Notes under the pieces: generated by a model
What the model saw: the letters and a program-made list of their open reading frames with translations, nothing else
The model's database searches: none
Told to the model about the DNA's origin: nothing
Shown: positions 1 through 7,937 of the stretch, piece after piece
How positions within the stretch are numbered: the first letter of the stretch is position 1
How the letters are laid out: every line of letters begins with the position of its first letter
From: JAMOAW01 sp039908535
GTDB lineage: Bacteria; Pseudomonadota; Magnetococcia; Magnetococcales; JADFZT01
Direction of reading: 5' to 3'
NCBI GenBank assembly: GCA_039908535.1
Contig: JAMOAW010000071.1
Coordinates: 1 to 15,033, forward strand
DNA: 15,033 bases
Position numbers and translations under genes: made by a program

Positions 1-9
1 ATATATTAA

Positions 10-127
10 TAAAAAAAAGGGGTCTGGGGGATTGCCCCCAGGGTTTTGTTTTTGACTTTGCTTTTGAATTCGGTTTTGCTTTCTTCAAATAGCAGGGGGG
101 TTGGGGGATGCAATCCCCCGAGGTCTT
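10..127 (+). repeat. Hairpin-rich intergenic repeat, copy 1
   Basis: An A-run leads into a perfect 7-bp hairpin (CTGGGGG at 24-30, CCCCCAG at 35-41). A T/G/C-rich linker of TTTTG-type units follows, then a second hairpin (TTGGGGGAT at 101-109, loop GCA, ATCCCCC at 113-119, with one weak pair at its base). The same order and much of the sequence recur at 14682-14834, and in reverse at 14913-15033. The A-run plus hairpin 1, read on the minus strand, resembles a Rho-independent terminator, and it lies downstream of the minus-strand tail operon that ends at 252. The rest, 128-251, is AT-rich and I see no gene or clear signal in it. The repeat has no coding capacity and no transposase, so it is REP- or MITE-like. 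Its mobility is inferred only. Confidence 0.8.
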
Positions 128-251
128 GTTTTTGATTTTTTTATCTGAACGGTTACTAATCAGGAAAACATCAGTACACATCTAATAATAGCAAATTTAC
201 TTCAATATCAATTTAATACGATATTTACACTAAAGAGAAGTGCATACCTAC

Positions 252-2063
252 TTATATAAATTCGGTATATACGGGTAAATCCGGTGCTTCGCCGATGACG
301 CGATCATCTTGAACGAAGGCTTTGGAATTGATGGCCACCCCTTGACCTTGGGCGATAAACTCGCGATTTGAGGCATCGACTAACGTGCTGGTGCCGTCAA
401 CGTTGTGAGATTGAACGGTGCCTATCCTGAGGGGACGTTTGGGTAACAGGGCGAGATGTGGTCGCTCTATTGAAAAAGTTTGCAAAACACTTACCCCCCC
501 TTCACTACCAACCGTGGCGGCAATCTCAACCGAAGTAATCAACCCCCGCCACCTCTCCCCAGGCTCCTCAACCTCCACCAAATCCCCTGGCAAACGCAAA
601 CTGGGAGAGCCAGGAGCAGGAGCTAGGGCCGAAACACGACTGTACACACTGGCATCATACCCTAACCCATCCAAAATCGACCGGCCAAGCTCCCGCCCGA
701 CACCCATGGAGGTGACCAAAGGATTGACTTGCTGTGGCGCCAGCATGGTGGCGGGTGTATCGGTGCGTTTGCAATAGACCAACACCCCTTGATCCCGTCC
801 AGAGACCACCACCCCATCATACCCAGGCCGGGCCTGCCACTCCTCCTCTTGCCTCAATAAAGTGGCATCGTCCAACGTGGCGGCAAGAGGGCTTACCCCA
901 TAATCCCGTGGTGTCACTGGATAGAGATATTGAAAAATTAATTTTTTCTCGTTGGGATGGGTCTGAACCACCGCACCACAGGCTTTGGCAACCGTCAAGC
1001 AAATATCCATGGATGAACAGTCGGTCACCGCAAAAACCCCTGCCGGGATCGTCCAATCCAAAATTCGCCAATCCTCACTCCAACCGGTATCTGCCAACTC
1101 AGAACCGACGATCTGCCGCGCTAAAATCTCCTGATCCCAACGGCGGGTTTGCAAAGGGGCATAGGGTTCGGCCAGTTGGCACGAAGAGGATCGACCAGAA
1201 ATACGCCAAGAACCCGCCCCAAAGGCCCGACTCACCGACACCCTTTCCACCAAAACCCGCCAATAATAACCGTTAATCTCCAACTCTACCTCTACAGGAC
1301 CCGCAACCGGACGCACCAATCCCATACCCACCGATGTCGCCAAATCCGCCGAAAAGGCCCATGACCAGGAATTTAAATCAATAGAGACCTTGGCAGCCGT
1401 TAACGGAATGGTCTGGGAGGTACTGACTTTAGTCAATGTTAATGTAGGCATATAAACAACCGTCCCTCTTTTAAAACACCATCGCAGGTGCCAATCTGAG
1501 CCAATAACAACAAAAGAAAACCAAACCAAAGACACCTTTGCCCCTTGTTCTCTCTTCTGCCAAAGCACGACTAAATCACGGGCAAAAGCCGCCGCTCGCT
1601 CCCAACCTAACCCTTTGCCTCCATCCTGCTGTTGCGCCTGCTGCCACGCCGTATTAAAACCCACATCGTCACCCACCCCTTGCCGCCAAGCAAGCCACCC
1701 CTGCCAATCATGCTTAACCGCCAACTGCCAACCCACTTTCCTCCCCTGATCAACCAAGGTGCCCCATTGCCAATTCATCCAGCGGTTCTGATCCAGCGTT
1801 AAACTCCCCTCCCACGGCAACTCACTCTCTATCGGTGCCATGGGGACGGCCCACGACCAATTTATGCCAGTCACACAATCCTCAACCTGAGGCCCTTGCC
1901 AGGAGATCACCCTCTCCTCTCCATTGAGAAGCCCAGACCATCTCCACGTCACCCCCAAGTGCGAATAACGACGAATGCCCATCGCCCAATCGATCCGCAC
2001 CAAATTTTGGCTCCTCAGGCCATTCACCCATCCCAATCCAACCCGGTGCATGAGGGCGGCCAT
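252..2063 (-). CDS. Phage tail protein with Trp-rich N-terminal region and hub-like C-terminal region
   Basis: This 603-residue product is the last of four coupled minus-strand genes. Its ATG shares one base with the TAA of the gene before it, and a GAGGA ribosome-binding site lies just upstream, so the start is secure. Residues 1 to about 200 are extremely Trp-rich (21 Trp by my count), often as spaced W-x-W pairs. From about residue 205 (MPTLTLTK) the style changes to a beta-rich protein with motifs such as VFAVTDCSSMDICLTVAKAC and a segment ending in PGDLVEVEEPGERWRGLITS. That later part resembles baseplate or tail-hub proteins that act below the tape measure at the tail tip. The hub role rests on gene position and general character, not on a firm family match. 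An SD-like AGAGGG (CCCTCT on the plus strand, 1464-1469) lies 12 bases before Met205, so separate translation of the second half is possible. No signal peptide or clear membrane span. Confidence 0.72.
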   Translation of the reverse strand: MAALMHRVGLGWVNGLRSQNLVRIDWAMGIRRYSHLGVTWRWSGLLNGEERVISWQGPQVEDCVTGINWSWAVPMAPIESELPWEGSLTLDQNRWMNWQWGTLVDQGRKVGWQLAVKHDWQGWLAWRQGVGDDVGFNTAWQQAQQQDGGKGLGWERAAAFARDLVVLWQKREQGAKVSLVWFSFVVIGSDWHLRWCFKRGTVVYMPTLTLTKVSTSQTIPLTAAKVSIDLNSWSWAFSADLATSVGMGLVRPVAGPVEVELEINGYYWRVLVERVSVSRAFGAGSWRISGRSSSCQLAEPYAPLQTRRWDQEILARQIVGSELADTGWSEDWRILDWTIPAGVFAVTDCSSMDICLTVAKACGAVVQTHPNEKKLIFQYLYPVTPRDYGVSPLAATLDDATLLRQEEEWQARPGYDGVVVSGRDQGVLVYCKRTDTPATMLAPQQVNPLVTSMGVGRELGRSILDGLGYDASVYSRVSALAPAPGSPSLRLPGDLVEVEEPGERWRGLITSVEIAATVGSEGGVSVLQTFSIERPHLALLPKRPLRIGTVQSHNVDGTSTLVDASNREFIAQGQGVAINSKAFVQDDRVIGEAPDLPVYTEFI

Positions 2064-5000
2064 TAGGCATCCTCATCGCCCCGAAGTTGAATGTTGGCCT
2101 GATCGCTGACCACCCCACTCGCTCCAGACTGAATCACCCGTGCCACCCAAAAGGGGGCTGCCGCATCTATGGTATTAAAACGTACCGCATTGCCATAACT
2201 CCACCCCCCCGACCATCCAGCGGAGGAGATGCTAAAATAGGGAACACCAGTATCGGGATTGTTGGGGGCAAGGGTGGTGGAGGTGGTGCCTGTGGTGATC
2301 AACCCCTTGCGCTGCGAATGCAGCTCAAAAGCCGTGGCACTGGTAAACTTCACCGCCCAACGGTCGGAAACACACCCCTTATTGGTAAGGGTCAACGGAT
2401 AATTGACAAAATCATACTCTCCGGTCGCCGCACTCCCAGAAAGGGTGTCAGACCAAGTGCCACTCCACGTCGCTTGATCAAAATAAATCCCCATTTTAGC
2501 CTGCAAATCCCCAATCAACAGGGCACTTGAGGCGGTGGCTGCCGTTGTGTAATCGTGGGTTATGGAGGTAGAAAGGGTCACCGTGTTGCCCGCAACCCCA
2601 GTCACCAAAGCCATATCCTCGTTGGCACCTTCTTGAAGAATAATCACATCCCCTACTTTAAAAATTGCCGGTTTACCATCTTCGGGCAGAGCACTGATAT
2701 CAACACCTAAAATCGCCGGATCTGGGGAGAGATAGGCGGTATAACCATAAGATTGGGTAATTGAACCATCGGCAATAGGCACGGGAAAATTGGCATGAAC
2801 CGTACCTGTTTCATAATCAATCGTGCCTGTCACCTCCCCTATTATCGCTCCAGTGCCATTATCAGAACCAATATAAGGGGTATTCTCTTGGAGATCTAAA
2901 CCTTGAATACTATAGGTACCGGCCTGAATCGGATAAGCATCTGTACGCAAATAAACAGAGGTCACCACAGGTGTCCCATACGCATACTCCTTGGCCGTCA
3001 CGCCGCCATTATAGCGTAATTGAATATCCGCTTGGCTTAAAGCGGCACTGTATACCGCAACCTCATCCAAAGAGCCTTGAAAAAAGGCATAGGTGCCGAT
3101 AACCCCTAAACGAAATTGGGCATCATTGCTGGGCGTGGCCATGGTATAGGAACAAGCGGCTTGGCTTTTAAGTACCCCGTCCACATAAAAATACAACACA
3201 TTGGAACTACGAACCCCCACCAAAAAGTGCCACGTGTTATCCCCAGCAAGATTTACAACGGAACTTAAACTCACCACACTGGAAAGATTCAACTGCACAT
3301 CAAAATAGATCAAAGAGCCATTGGTTCTAAAACGATAGGCACACTGCTCTGCTCCAGAAACAAGCCGATCAAAACCAAGAATCCCTTGAGCACTCCCATT
3401 GCTTGCAGATTTTACCCAGGCACTTATACTAAAAGAACCCGTTGTAAAATTAATCAAATTGGCGATAGTTCCCATCTCAATTTTATCGTCTACGCCATCA
3501 AAGCTCACCGCCCTATTGCTACCTACCACCCCAGGGCCAAAAACGCCAAAGGTTGGGTTTCCGAAGCAGGTACCGGTATACCCTAACCCAGAAGAGTCTG
3601 CCACCGTACTGGCTCCCAGCGACTCCCCAAGCCGCCAATACCCTTTAATCCCACTGTACCCGGTAATTAATGAAGAATAACTGGGATATAAAGCGGTTAA
3701 TCCAGGCGCGATCGTCACAATACCCGTCTCATAATCTATAGTTCCAACAACAGAAGAGTCTCCAGTCGAAATATTGGCACTGCTGTACAACTGGCCATCG
3801 CCCCCATCCCAAAGATAGGTAATGACCGAACCGCTACCTAGATATTCCAATACCAAAGAGCCCTTAAGCACCGGAGCATGGGCCAAAATCATTTGCGAAC
3901 CAGCGGCTTCAATAAATCCCAAAGAGAGTTCATCCTGCACGATAGTCATAAAATCGCTGGACCAAGAACGAAACAACACCGACGTTCCCGTGTCTGGATC
4001 CCCACTCAACGTAAGGATAATGGCACCCGTGGCATAATTGATGCTGCCTACCATATCCCCAGTAATCAATCCAGCCCCATCGTCACTACCAAACAGCCAG
4101 ACCCCCCCGCGCACAAACGAGATTGTGACAGATTTTTTCAAAACCGGGGAAGTTAATGTCGTCGAATAATTCACACCCATTGCCGAAACGCTCTGGGTAT
4201 AGGTATACGCCTTATCCACAGGGGTACGCTTAAAATAGATCCAACTCGAACCACCACTTTGACCCGTTATAGAGGGCATCACCATATCCACTTGACCTGT
4301 CGAGTAATCTATAGTTCCAGTGATCGAGTTGTCCGTTATCAACCCATCTTGGGCCGTCGTGACAATCGCCCCATCGCCATCATCGGCGATTTGGGTCCAA
4401 ATGGTATTATTTCCCCAACGGAAATATGCCGAAAAACTACCAGGAGCTATACTTCCCGCAGGAAGATGAAGGGTAATCTCTTTAACCGTGGCCCCCCACC
4501 ATGTCGCTCCTGTGCTGGCACTCCATGGCACGGGCATCTCTATGGAGTGATCCGCCGCCCGCCATGCTTGAATCCCGGTCAATTGGCGCAAATATTCACT
4601 CGCTGGCAGCAAAGCCTGTTTGAGAGCGGTCAAGGTAATTTGAATCGATCCCGTATTAGCCGCCTGAGCCAGCGTGGAGACCCCGTACACACGCCAATTG
4701 CCACTTTCGATGGCATATCTTGGGACCACGCCCTCGTTATATCCAAACTTTAATGGTGCCGCCACTTCCACCGTTGTGATAGCAGGACCCGTCTTATAAT
4801 AGAAACTTCCGTTTGGAAACGTGATCTTTAAGGTTTGATATCCATAGGTGCGATTAATCACCCGACAAAATTCACCGCTGCCCAAATCCGCCTCTTCCAA
4901 CCAAAGAACGTCCCCAACTTCGAGTTCTGGATGATTGATCAATTCAAAGATGGCGGACCCCGCCGCTACCGTATTTAACAATTGCCCAGCAAGCTCATCT

Positions 5001-5344
5001 TGTGGCATCCAGTAGGCATCTAAATAGTTCACACAATCCGCTCTCGTGCCGTCGTCGCCATCTCCTGGGTTTAAAAGCAACAAGGTCACATTGGGATCAT
5101 CAGGAGGATCGGTAAGGCACACATGCGCCCCCAACCAGGTATCGGTGTTGACCGAACGCACCGCAGCAAACACCTTGCGCAATTGAATCCGGGAATAGGT
5201 CCGGTCCAAACGGGAGATATCGGGAAAAAGATTGTTAGAAACCCCATCCACCACCTCACTGGCTCCCATATAACCCCCGGCGTTATCGGCATCGGATTGC
5301 TTGGTTGCCTTGATCAATTTAATATCAGTGGTCAAAATCGCCAC
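2063..5344 (-). CDS. Large tail-tip/fibre-like protein with an embedded LamG domain
   Basis: This 1093-residue product starts at GTG (5342-5344), six bases after GGAGG (plus strand CCTCC, 5351-5355) and one base after the previous stop. The N-terminal 250 residues carry GASEVVDGVSNNLFPDIS and LDRTYSRIQLRKVFAAV, a pattern I associate from memory with conserved tail proteins of Mu-like prophages. The rest is a chain of beta modules. Four share a D/G-rich turn followed by G-(T/S)-I-(D/N)-Y-x-T-G, near residues 346, 435, 536 and 842. A concanavalin/LamG-type domain sits between modules 3 and 4, at about residues 563-778 (GYWRLGE, VSFDGVDDKIEMG, FSISAWVKS, WHFLVGVR, LDEVAVYSAAL). LamG domains usually bind glycans, so a receptor-binding role at the tail tip is plausible. 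There is no collagen-like repeat and no visible autoprocessing domain. Function is inferred from domains and context. Confidence 0.8.
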   Translation of the reverse strand: MAILTTDIKLIKATKQSDADNAGGYMGASEVVDGVSNNLFPDISRLDRTYSRIQLRKVFAAVRSVNTDTWLGAHVCLTDPPDDPNVTLLLLNPGDGDDGTRADCVNYLDAYWMPQDELAGQLLNTVAAGSAIFELINHPELEVGDVLWLEEADLGSGEFCRVINRTYGYQTLKITFPNGSFYYKTGPAITTVEVAAPLKFGYNEGVVPRYAIESGNWRVYGVSTLAQAANTGSIQITLTALKQALLPASEYLRQLTGIQAWRAADHSIEMPVPWSASTGATWWGATVKEITLHLPAGSIAPGSFSAYFRWGNNTIWTQIADDGDGAIVTTAQDGLITDNSITGTIDYSTGQVDMVMPSITGQSGGSSWIYFKRTPVDKAYTYTQSVSAMGVNYSTTLTSPVLKKSVTISFVRGGVWLFGSDDGAGLITGDMVGSINYATGAIILTLSGDPDTGTSVLFRSWSSDFMTIVQDELSLGFIEAAGSQMILAHAPVLKGSLVLEYLGSGSVITYLWDGGDGQLYSSANISTGDSSVVGTIDYETGIVTIAPGLTALYPSYSSLITGYSGIKGYWRLGESLGASTVADSSGLGYTGTCFGNPTFGVFGPGVVGSNRAVSFDGVDDKIEMGTIANLINFTTGSFSISAWVKSASNGSAQGILGFDRLVSGAEQCAYRFRTNGSLIYFDVQLNLSSVVSLSSVVNLAGDNTWHFLVGVRSSNVLYFYVDGVLKSQAACSYTMATPSNDAQFRLGVIGTYAFFQGSLDEVAVYSAALSQADIQLRYNGGVTAKEYAYGTPVVTSVYLRTDAYPIQAGTYSIQGLDLQENTPYIGSDNGTGAIIGEVTGTIDYETGTVHANFPVPIADGSITQSYGYTAYLSPDPAILGVDISALPEDGKPAIFKVGDVIILQEGANEDMALVTGVAGNTVTLSTSITHDYTTAATASSALLIGDLQAKMGIYFDQATWSGTWSDTLSGSAATGEYDFVNYPLTLTNKGCVSDRWAVKFTSATAFELHSQRKGLITTGTTSTTLAPNNPDTGVPYFSISSAGWSGGWSYGNAVRFNTIDAAAPFWVARVIQSGASGVVSDQANIQLRGDEDA

Positions 5345-5345
5345 G

Positions 5346-5732
5346 TTAGACCTCCATAAGTTTGAGGGTAATCTGATAGGGATCGCTTAGCAGCGGGATA
5401 TCGACACCAATAATGGGATGGGCCTCCAAGGGCGGCGGTTGCAAATGTCGCCAACGAACGGTAAATTGACGTGCATCGGCCAAGGTTAAAACCATTTGCC
5501 GTTCGGGATCCAAGGTAGTCGCATAGAGGGCCAACACCGTAGAACGATCTACCCAGGCCACCTGTTCTCCACCGGTCAAGGTGATGGGTCGCCCGGCTTG
5601 CAGGGCAGAGGCTTCAATTTCCAAGTTGCCATCGGCGGTATACCGATGGGTCTCCACCACCGCCGACCATCCGCTAAATTCATCCTCCCAGAGCAAATCG
5701 TCGGGCAGGATGATCTCGTCCAAAGTCGCCAT
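5346..5732 (-). CDS. Small phage tail protein (distal-tail-like)
   Basis: A 128-residue protein whose ATG directly follows the TAA of the tape-measure gene. A strong AGGAGG (plus strand CCTCCT, 5742-5747) lies inside the end of that gene. The opening LDEIILPDDLLWEDEFSGW and the later GRPITL, followed by a Trp-containing strand and LTLADARQFTVRWRH, read as a compact beta-sandwich. They resemble small tail proteins encoded next to tape-measure genes, which sit at the tube tip. Its place between the tape measure and the fibre/hub genes supports this. It has no signal peptide, membrane span or catalytic motif. The family assignment is from memory, but coding status is firm because of the tight coupling on both sides. 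Confidence 0.75.
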   Translation of the reverse strand: MATLDEIILPDDLLWEDEFSGWSAVVETHRYTADGNLEIEASALQAGRPITLTGGEQVAWVDRSTVLALYATTLDPERQMVLTLADARQFTVRWRHLQPPPLEAHPIIGVDIPLLSDPYQITLKLMEV

Positions 5733-7799
5733 TTATTGCGCCCTCCTGCGCGCATCTTCCAAGGCCCGCACCATGGCATCGGCCTCATTGGAGACCATGG
5801 TGGCGTTATAATTTTTGCCACTGACCGCCATTTCCACCCGCACCACCCGGTCTGGTGTCGAACCGCTCCCTCCTCTCCCAACGGTTCCCCCCGCCGCAAA
5901 CCCCTTGGCCTTTGGGGGCGGCAGCAAAGCGGAATTAATCTGGTCCATAAAACCCAACCCATAGCGACGCACCACCTGGGGTGGCATCACCACCTCTCCT
6001 GGGGTCAACCAAGCCGGCACCAACCCGCCACTGGCAAAACGTGACGTTTTGCCTGCCATTAACTCCAACAGATTGGCCACTCCATACTGTTGAACCGCTC
6101 TCTTGCGAATGACATACGATCCCACAGGCAGCGCCGCTGGCACCGTGTCTTTATCACCGACCCCCGGCACCAAAGGAGAGGATAAAGGCGAAAATACCGC
6201 TCCCCCTGCGGCACGCATCAACGGCGCGATATACCCCCCCCCTGAATTGAGAGAAACCGAACGATAATAGGTGGTAATGGTGACCGACTTATCTTGAATT
6301 TTGGCCAAACCACTCACCACCTGAGCGATTTCATTCAAAGCGGTGCTGATCTGGACAGAAATTTGGATCGATTTGCTGGAAATATTCGCCAAGCCATTCT
6401 GCACACTGGTGAGAGCATTCAAGGTAATTTCCGTTGCGGCAGAAATTGTAATTTTTTTATCCCCGATCTGCCCAACCTGATGGATAACTTCACTGATGTT
6501 TTGCAAGGCAGTGGTATTGTCTACCCTCAAAGAGACGGCCTTATTCCCAAGGTCATCTATAACCGTACCAACGGATTGCGCATTTAAAACCGCCTGAGAT
6601 GAATCCAGGCTCACGGTTATGGATTTATCCGCCAATGGTGCGACCGCTTGAATCAAATCATCCGTCGCCTGCAGGGCCTGATCGTTTTGCACAGAAATGT
6701 TCAAAATTTTTTCTGTTTCCAAACTGCCCATTTGCCCCGCAAGTTGGGCAATATTGGCCACACCGGTCTCTGTAGAGACATTCATGACGATATTTTTATC
6801 TGTGACTTGGCCAAACGCGCTCTGCACAGAGCCGATATTTTGTATCGCACCTTCATTCATGACGGTTAATGTTGTCGATTTATCTTGAATTTTATCGATT
6901 TCCATCACCGTCCCTTGGGCATTGACCACCGCCTGGGTTGCATCAAGATGAACCGTAAGATTTTTATCTTGGAGAGGAGTACCGGCCTCAATTAATTGAT
7001 TTGTGGCTTGAAGAGCGGCATCGGTTTGGACGTTGATATTTAATTTTTTTTCTGTTTCCAAACTGCCCATTTGCCCCGCAAGTTGGGCAACATTGGCCAC
7101 ACCGGTTTCTGTAGAGACATTCATGGCAATATTTTTATCAGTGACTTGACCAAACGCGCTCTGCACAGAACCAATATTTTGTATCGCACCTTCATTCATC
7201 ACGGTTAGTGTCGTCGATTTATCTTGAATTTTATCGATTTCCATCACCGTCCCTTGGGCATTGACCACCGCCTGGGTTGCATCAAGATGAACCGTGAGAT
7301 TTTTATCTTGAAGGGGAGCACCGGCCTCGATTAATTGATTCGTGGCTTGAAGAGCGGTATCGGTTTGGACATGGATATTTAAATTTTTTTCTGGTGCCAA
7401 ATTATTTAGTTGCGTAGAAACCTGATCAATATTGGCCATGCCAGTGGCATTGTGGACATTTAAATCCACCGTGACGGGTTGAATCGCGCTTATTTTGTTT
7501 TGCAAACCATCAATAGAAGTTTTCTGGGAATCGAGAGAGGCGATCACGGTATCCCCACGGGCCTTTTGCGCATCAGAACTGGTTTGAAGCAAACCAAGTA
7601 AATTTTGCTCTTCCTGATTAACGCCCTGGAGTTTTTCAATATTGTCTGTTAAATATCCAGAGAGTGGATTGACCGGGATACCCTCTTGCAAAAAGCTTGT
7701 AAAATGAGTATATTTGGATTCAATCTCATCCAAACCCTTTTTTAACTCTTCCGTGTTGGATTTAAAAATTATTTCGATACTTGATGATGCGTTGGCCAT
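5733..7799 (-). CDS. Phage tail tape-measure protein with 14 internal repeats
   Basis: This 688-residue first gene of the minus-strand operon has AGGAG (plus strand 7810-7814) ten bases before its ATG. Residues 1-108 are helical (SSSIEIIFKSNTEELKKGLD). Residues 109-503 are 14 units of 28-29 residues, each a short beta strand (K-x-L-x-V-x-V/L) followed by an amphipathic helix. Residues 504-688 carry the Gly-rich end typical of tape-measure proteins: VPGVGDKDTVPAALPVGSYV, then RFASGGLVPAWLTPGEVVMP, then FAAGGTVGRGG. In phages this family sets tail length and is chaperoned during tube assembly. I see no strong transmembrane segment and no lytic peptidase domain, and the protein is short for the family. 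The tail tube and assembly-chaperone genes normally found upstream are absent, because the next gene is divergent. The repeat array makes length change by unequal recombination likely. Confidence 0.85.
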   Translation of the reverse strand: MANASSSIEIIFKSNTEELKKGLDEIESKYTHFTSFLQEGIPVNPLSGYLTDNIEKLQGVNQEEQNLLGLLQTSSDAQKARGDTVIASLDSQKTSIDGLQNKISAIQPVTVDLNVHNATGMANIDQVSTQLNNLAPEKNLNIHVQTDTALQATNQLIEAGAPLQDKNLTVHLDATQAVVNAQGTVMEIDKIQDKSTTLTVMNEGAIQNIGSVQSAFGQVTDKNIAMNVSTETGVANVAQLAGQMGSLETEKKLNINVQTDAALQATNQLIEAGTPLQDKNLTVHLDATQAVVNAQGTVMEIDKIQDKSTTLTVMNEGAIQNIGSVQSAFGQVTDKNIVMNVSTETGVANIAQLAGQMGSLETEKILNISVQNDQALQATDDLIQAVAPLADKSITVSLDSSQAVLNAQSVGTVIDDLGNKAVSLRVDNTTALQNISEVIHQVGQIGDKKITISAATEITLNALTSVQNGLANISSKSIQISVQISTALNEIAQVVSGLAKIQDKSVTITTYYRSVSLNSGGGYIAPLMRAAGGAVFSPLSSPLVPGVGDKDTVPAALPVGSYVIRKRAVQQYGVANLLELMAGKTSRFASGGLVPAWLTPGEVVMPPQVVRRYGLGFMDQINSALLPPPKAKGFAAGGTVGRGGSGSTPDRVVRVEMAVSGKNYNATMVSNEADAMVRALEDARRRAQ
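6291..7475 (-). repeat. Fourteen 28-residue beta-alpha repeats within the tape-measure gene
   Basis: The encoded units line up as K-x-(L/I)-x-(V/I)-x-(V/L), then a polar turn and a helix ending in D or E before the next K. Examples are KNLTVHLDATQAVV, KSTTLTVMNEGAIQ, KNIAMNVSTETGVA and KSITVSLDSSQAVL. Most units are 28 residues and a few are 29. Outer units have diverged widely, while units 2-5 and 6-9 are nearly the same. Confidence 0.85.
6709..7386. repeat. Two tandem 339-bp copies (four repeat units each)
   Basis: Two adjacent blocks with a 339-bp period (113 codons) match at about 93% by hand count, roughly 24 differences. Only six of the 113 encoded residues differ, so most changes are synonymous. 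This implies a fairly recent in-frame duplication followed by selection to keep the protein sequence. Confidence 0.85.
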
Positions 7800-7937
7800 T
7801 TTTCATGCTCTCCTGTAAGACATGTACATTAAAAAATCAATTTAGCACCTTTAAATTATTTCCATTATTAATTAATTTTATTTTTATATATACACGAAAC
7901 ACTTCAGCATTATTTAAACTGGAGGAATATTTGTTAA
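7800..7937. promoter_or_regulatory. Divergent intergenic region between tail operon and DUF389 gene
   Basis: This AT-rich spacer of 138 bp must hold the promoters for both the minus-strand tail operon and the plus-strand DUF389 gene. Ribosome-binding sites are clear at both ends: plus-strand CTCCT at 7810-7814 for the tape-measure gene and GGAGGA at 7921-7926 for the DUF389 gene. A TATATA stretch at 7885-7890 could be a -10 box for the plus-strand gene, but I find no well-spaced -35 box, so the promoters are inferred. No operator-like inverted repeat stands out. Confidence 0.45.

Noticed and set aside
734..1276. A plus-strand open frame of 180 codons inside the hub-like gene.
   Set aside because: It is Pro/Arg-rich, low in hydrophobic residues and has no ribosome-binding site; the minus-strand frame is clearly the coding one.
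5576..5962. A second minus-strand frame of 128 codons overlapping the tape-measure end and the small tail gene.
   Set aside because: It is out of frame with two well-supported coupled genes and has a Trp/Arg-rich composition typical of a frame artefact.
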